From Thalassospira xiamenensis M-5 = DSM 17429 (GTDB taxonomy: Bacteria; Pseudomonadota; Alphaproteobacteria; Rhodospirillales; Thalassospiraceae), in NCBI RefSeq assembly GCF_000300235.2, contig NZ_CP004388.1, positions 4,512,571 through 4,576,570 on the forward strand: 64,000 nt of DNA, given 5' to 3'. Below the pieces are notes generated by a model. That model searched no databases and was not told where the DNA came from. It saw only the letters and a list, made by a program, of their open reading frames with translations. Shown here piece after piece: positions 63,410 to 64,000 of the stretch. The translations under genes and the position numbers were made by a program. Each line of letters opens with the position of its first letter. Within the stretch, counting starts at the first letter, position 1.

Positions 63410-63670
63410 ATGGCTCACCATAAATCGGCCAAGAAGCGCATTCGCCGCAACGCCGCACGTGCAGAAGTTAATGGTGCACGCATCGGTCGCATTCGTACCT
63501 TCGTTAAGAAGGTCGAGGCTGCGCTGAACGTTGGCGACAAAGATGCTGCTCTGGCTGCGCTGAAAATTGCAGAGCCGGAAATGGCGCGTGGCGCGCAGCT
63601 CGGCGTTCTGCATAAGAACACCGTCGCTCGCAAGGTCTCGCGTCTGACCGCTCGCGTCAAAGCGCTCTAA
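63410..63670 (+). CDS. rpsT: 30S ribosomal protein S20
   Basis: An 86-residue basic, helical protein starting [19 protein letters not shown] after the Met and ending [13 protein letters not shown], with the family's Lys/Arg-rich N-terminus. It has its own promoter (63335-63363) and a T-tailed terminator. Confidence 0.97.
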   Translation: MAHHKSAKKRIRRNAARAEVNGARIGRIRTFVKKVEAALNVGDKDAALAALKIAEPEMARGAQLGVLHKNTVARKVSRLTARVKAL

Positions 63671-63696
63671 TTTATCCCTTACGGGATGGCGAGTCG

Positions 63697-63725
63697 AAGG
63701 CCGTGCTTGTAGCACGGCCTTTTCG
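63697..63725 (+). terminator. rpsT terminator
   Basis: A perfect 11-bp stem, AAGGCCGTGCT (63697-63707) with AGCACGGCCTT (63711-63721), loop TGT, then TTTCG. Confidence 0.88.
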
Positions 63726-64000
63726 CTGCCCGGATTTCGTCGAATCACCTTTTGTTCCTTGGTTGCGGCATCGCAAAAAACCGCACAAACAAAGGACTGT
63801 TTTGGTGCCGAAATCCTTTTAACGTTCTGTTAAAGATCGCCTTGCCTGATGTGGATCGCATCAGTACAGTGTTTTGACTTCGCTGGCCGCGCAACGCGGC
63901 GAAAGACGAAGAACCAAAAAACAAAAGGCGCGAGTACGCTTCCAAGACTTGGTGGAAGACAGGCGTGTTGATCATGATCGTGATCAACGCGGGCGAGTAC
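63726..64000 (+). promoter_or_regulatory. Hairpin-rich region, probably the dnaA leader
   Basis: No gene begins before the window edge. The region holds many inverted repeats: TTTAAC/GTTAAA (63818-63834), CTGATG/CATCAG (63846-63864), GCCGCG/CGCGGC (63886-63900) with outer CTTCG/CGAAG, CTTCCA/TGGAAG (63939-63958), and GTTGATCA/TGATCAAC (63967-63988). GATC occurs several times. In many alphaproteobacteria dnaA follows rpsT, so this is likely the dnaA promoter and leader; no 9-mer DnaA box is seen. Confidence 0.5.

Noticed and set aside
63745..63987. 80-codon minus-strand frame at the right edge
   Set aside because: It covers the hairpin-rich region, has no ribosome site and resembles no known protein.

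Overview
The window looks like a chromosomal segment of a marine alphaproteobacterium of the Rhodospirillales, most like Thalassospira. I infer this from moderate-to-high GC, the gene orders aroA-cmk-rpsA-sppA-ihfB-lapA-pyrF and mutM-enoyl-CoA hydratase-rpsT, and alphaproteobacterial marker families (FYDLN_acid protein, DUF1150 next to Hsp20). No database search was possible, so the genus is an inference. I see no insertion sequences, prophage or CRISPR array.

Layout. 1-1675: a circularly permuted ATP-grasp protein and the start of its alpha-E partner. 1840-8287: a tightly coupled minus-strand cobalamin operon, cbiX-cobH-cobL-cobI-(cbiG-cobJ fusion)-cobM, mostly with 1 to 10 base overlaps. 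8706-19539: cobD, a nucleotidyltransferase, hldE/gmhA (LPS heptose), a degenerate EAL protein, cobT/cobS, a CobC-like phosphatase, an orphan glycosylase-like gene, then a cobalamin riboswitch ahead of cobU and cobW. 19630-27478: cobN, two unrelated genes, cobO and cobQ. 27671-33406: GST, methyltransferase, a PstS-like binding protein with a TPR protein, and two Rossmann proteins. 33493-41843: a chemoreceptor, then cobK-cbiD (minus) back to back with cobA (plus), a SafE-like membrane protein, an SCO protein, and cobB. 41928-51262: sensory, redox and stress genes, including a soluble double-PAS chemoreceptor, a haem/ferredoxin-type adenylate cyclase, Hsp20-DUF1150, a split YeeE pair and tRNA-Ala(GGC). 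51363-64000: housekeeping genes (aroA, cmk, rpsA, sppA, ihfB, lapA, pyrF, mutM, rpsT), ending in a hairpin-rich leader where dnaA would be expected to follow.

Functionally the window is dominated by cobalamin synthesis: corrin ring methylation and contraction (cobA, I, J, M, L, H, K, cbiD), cobalt insertion (cbiX and/or cobN with cobW), amidation (cobB, cobQ), adenosylation (cobO), aminopropanol attachment (cobD) and nucleotide-loop assembly (cobU, cobT, cobS, cobC). The notable point is a mixture of early-insertion markers (CbiX with an Fe-S motif and His tail, a CbiG domain, CbiD) with the late-insertion marker CobN, with no cobG, cobZ or cobF and no cobaltochelatase cobS/cobT subunits in the window. 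Only one of the cobalamin transcription units shows a recognisable cobalamin riboswitch.
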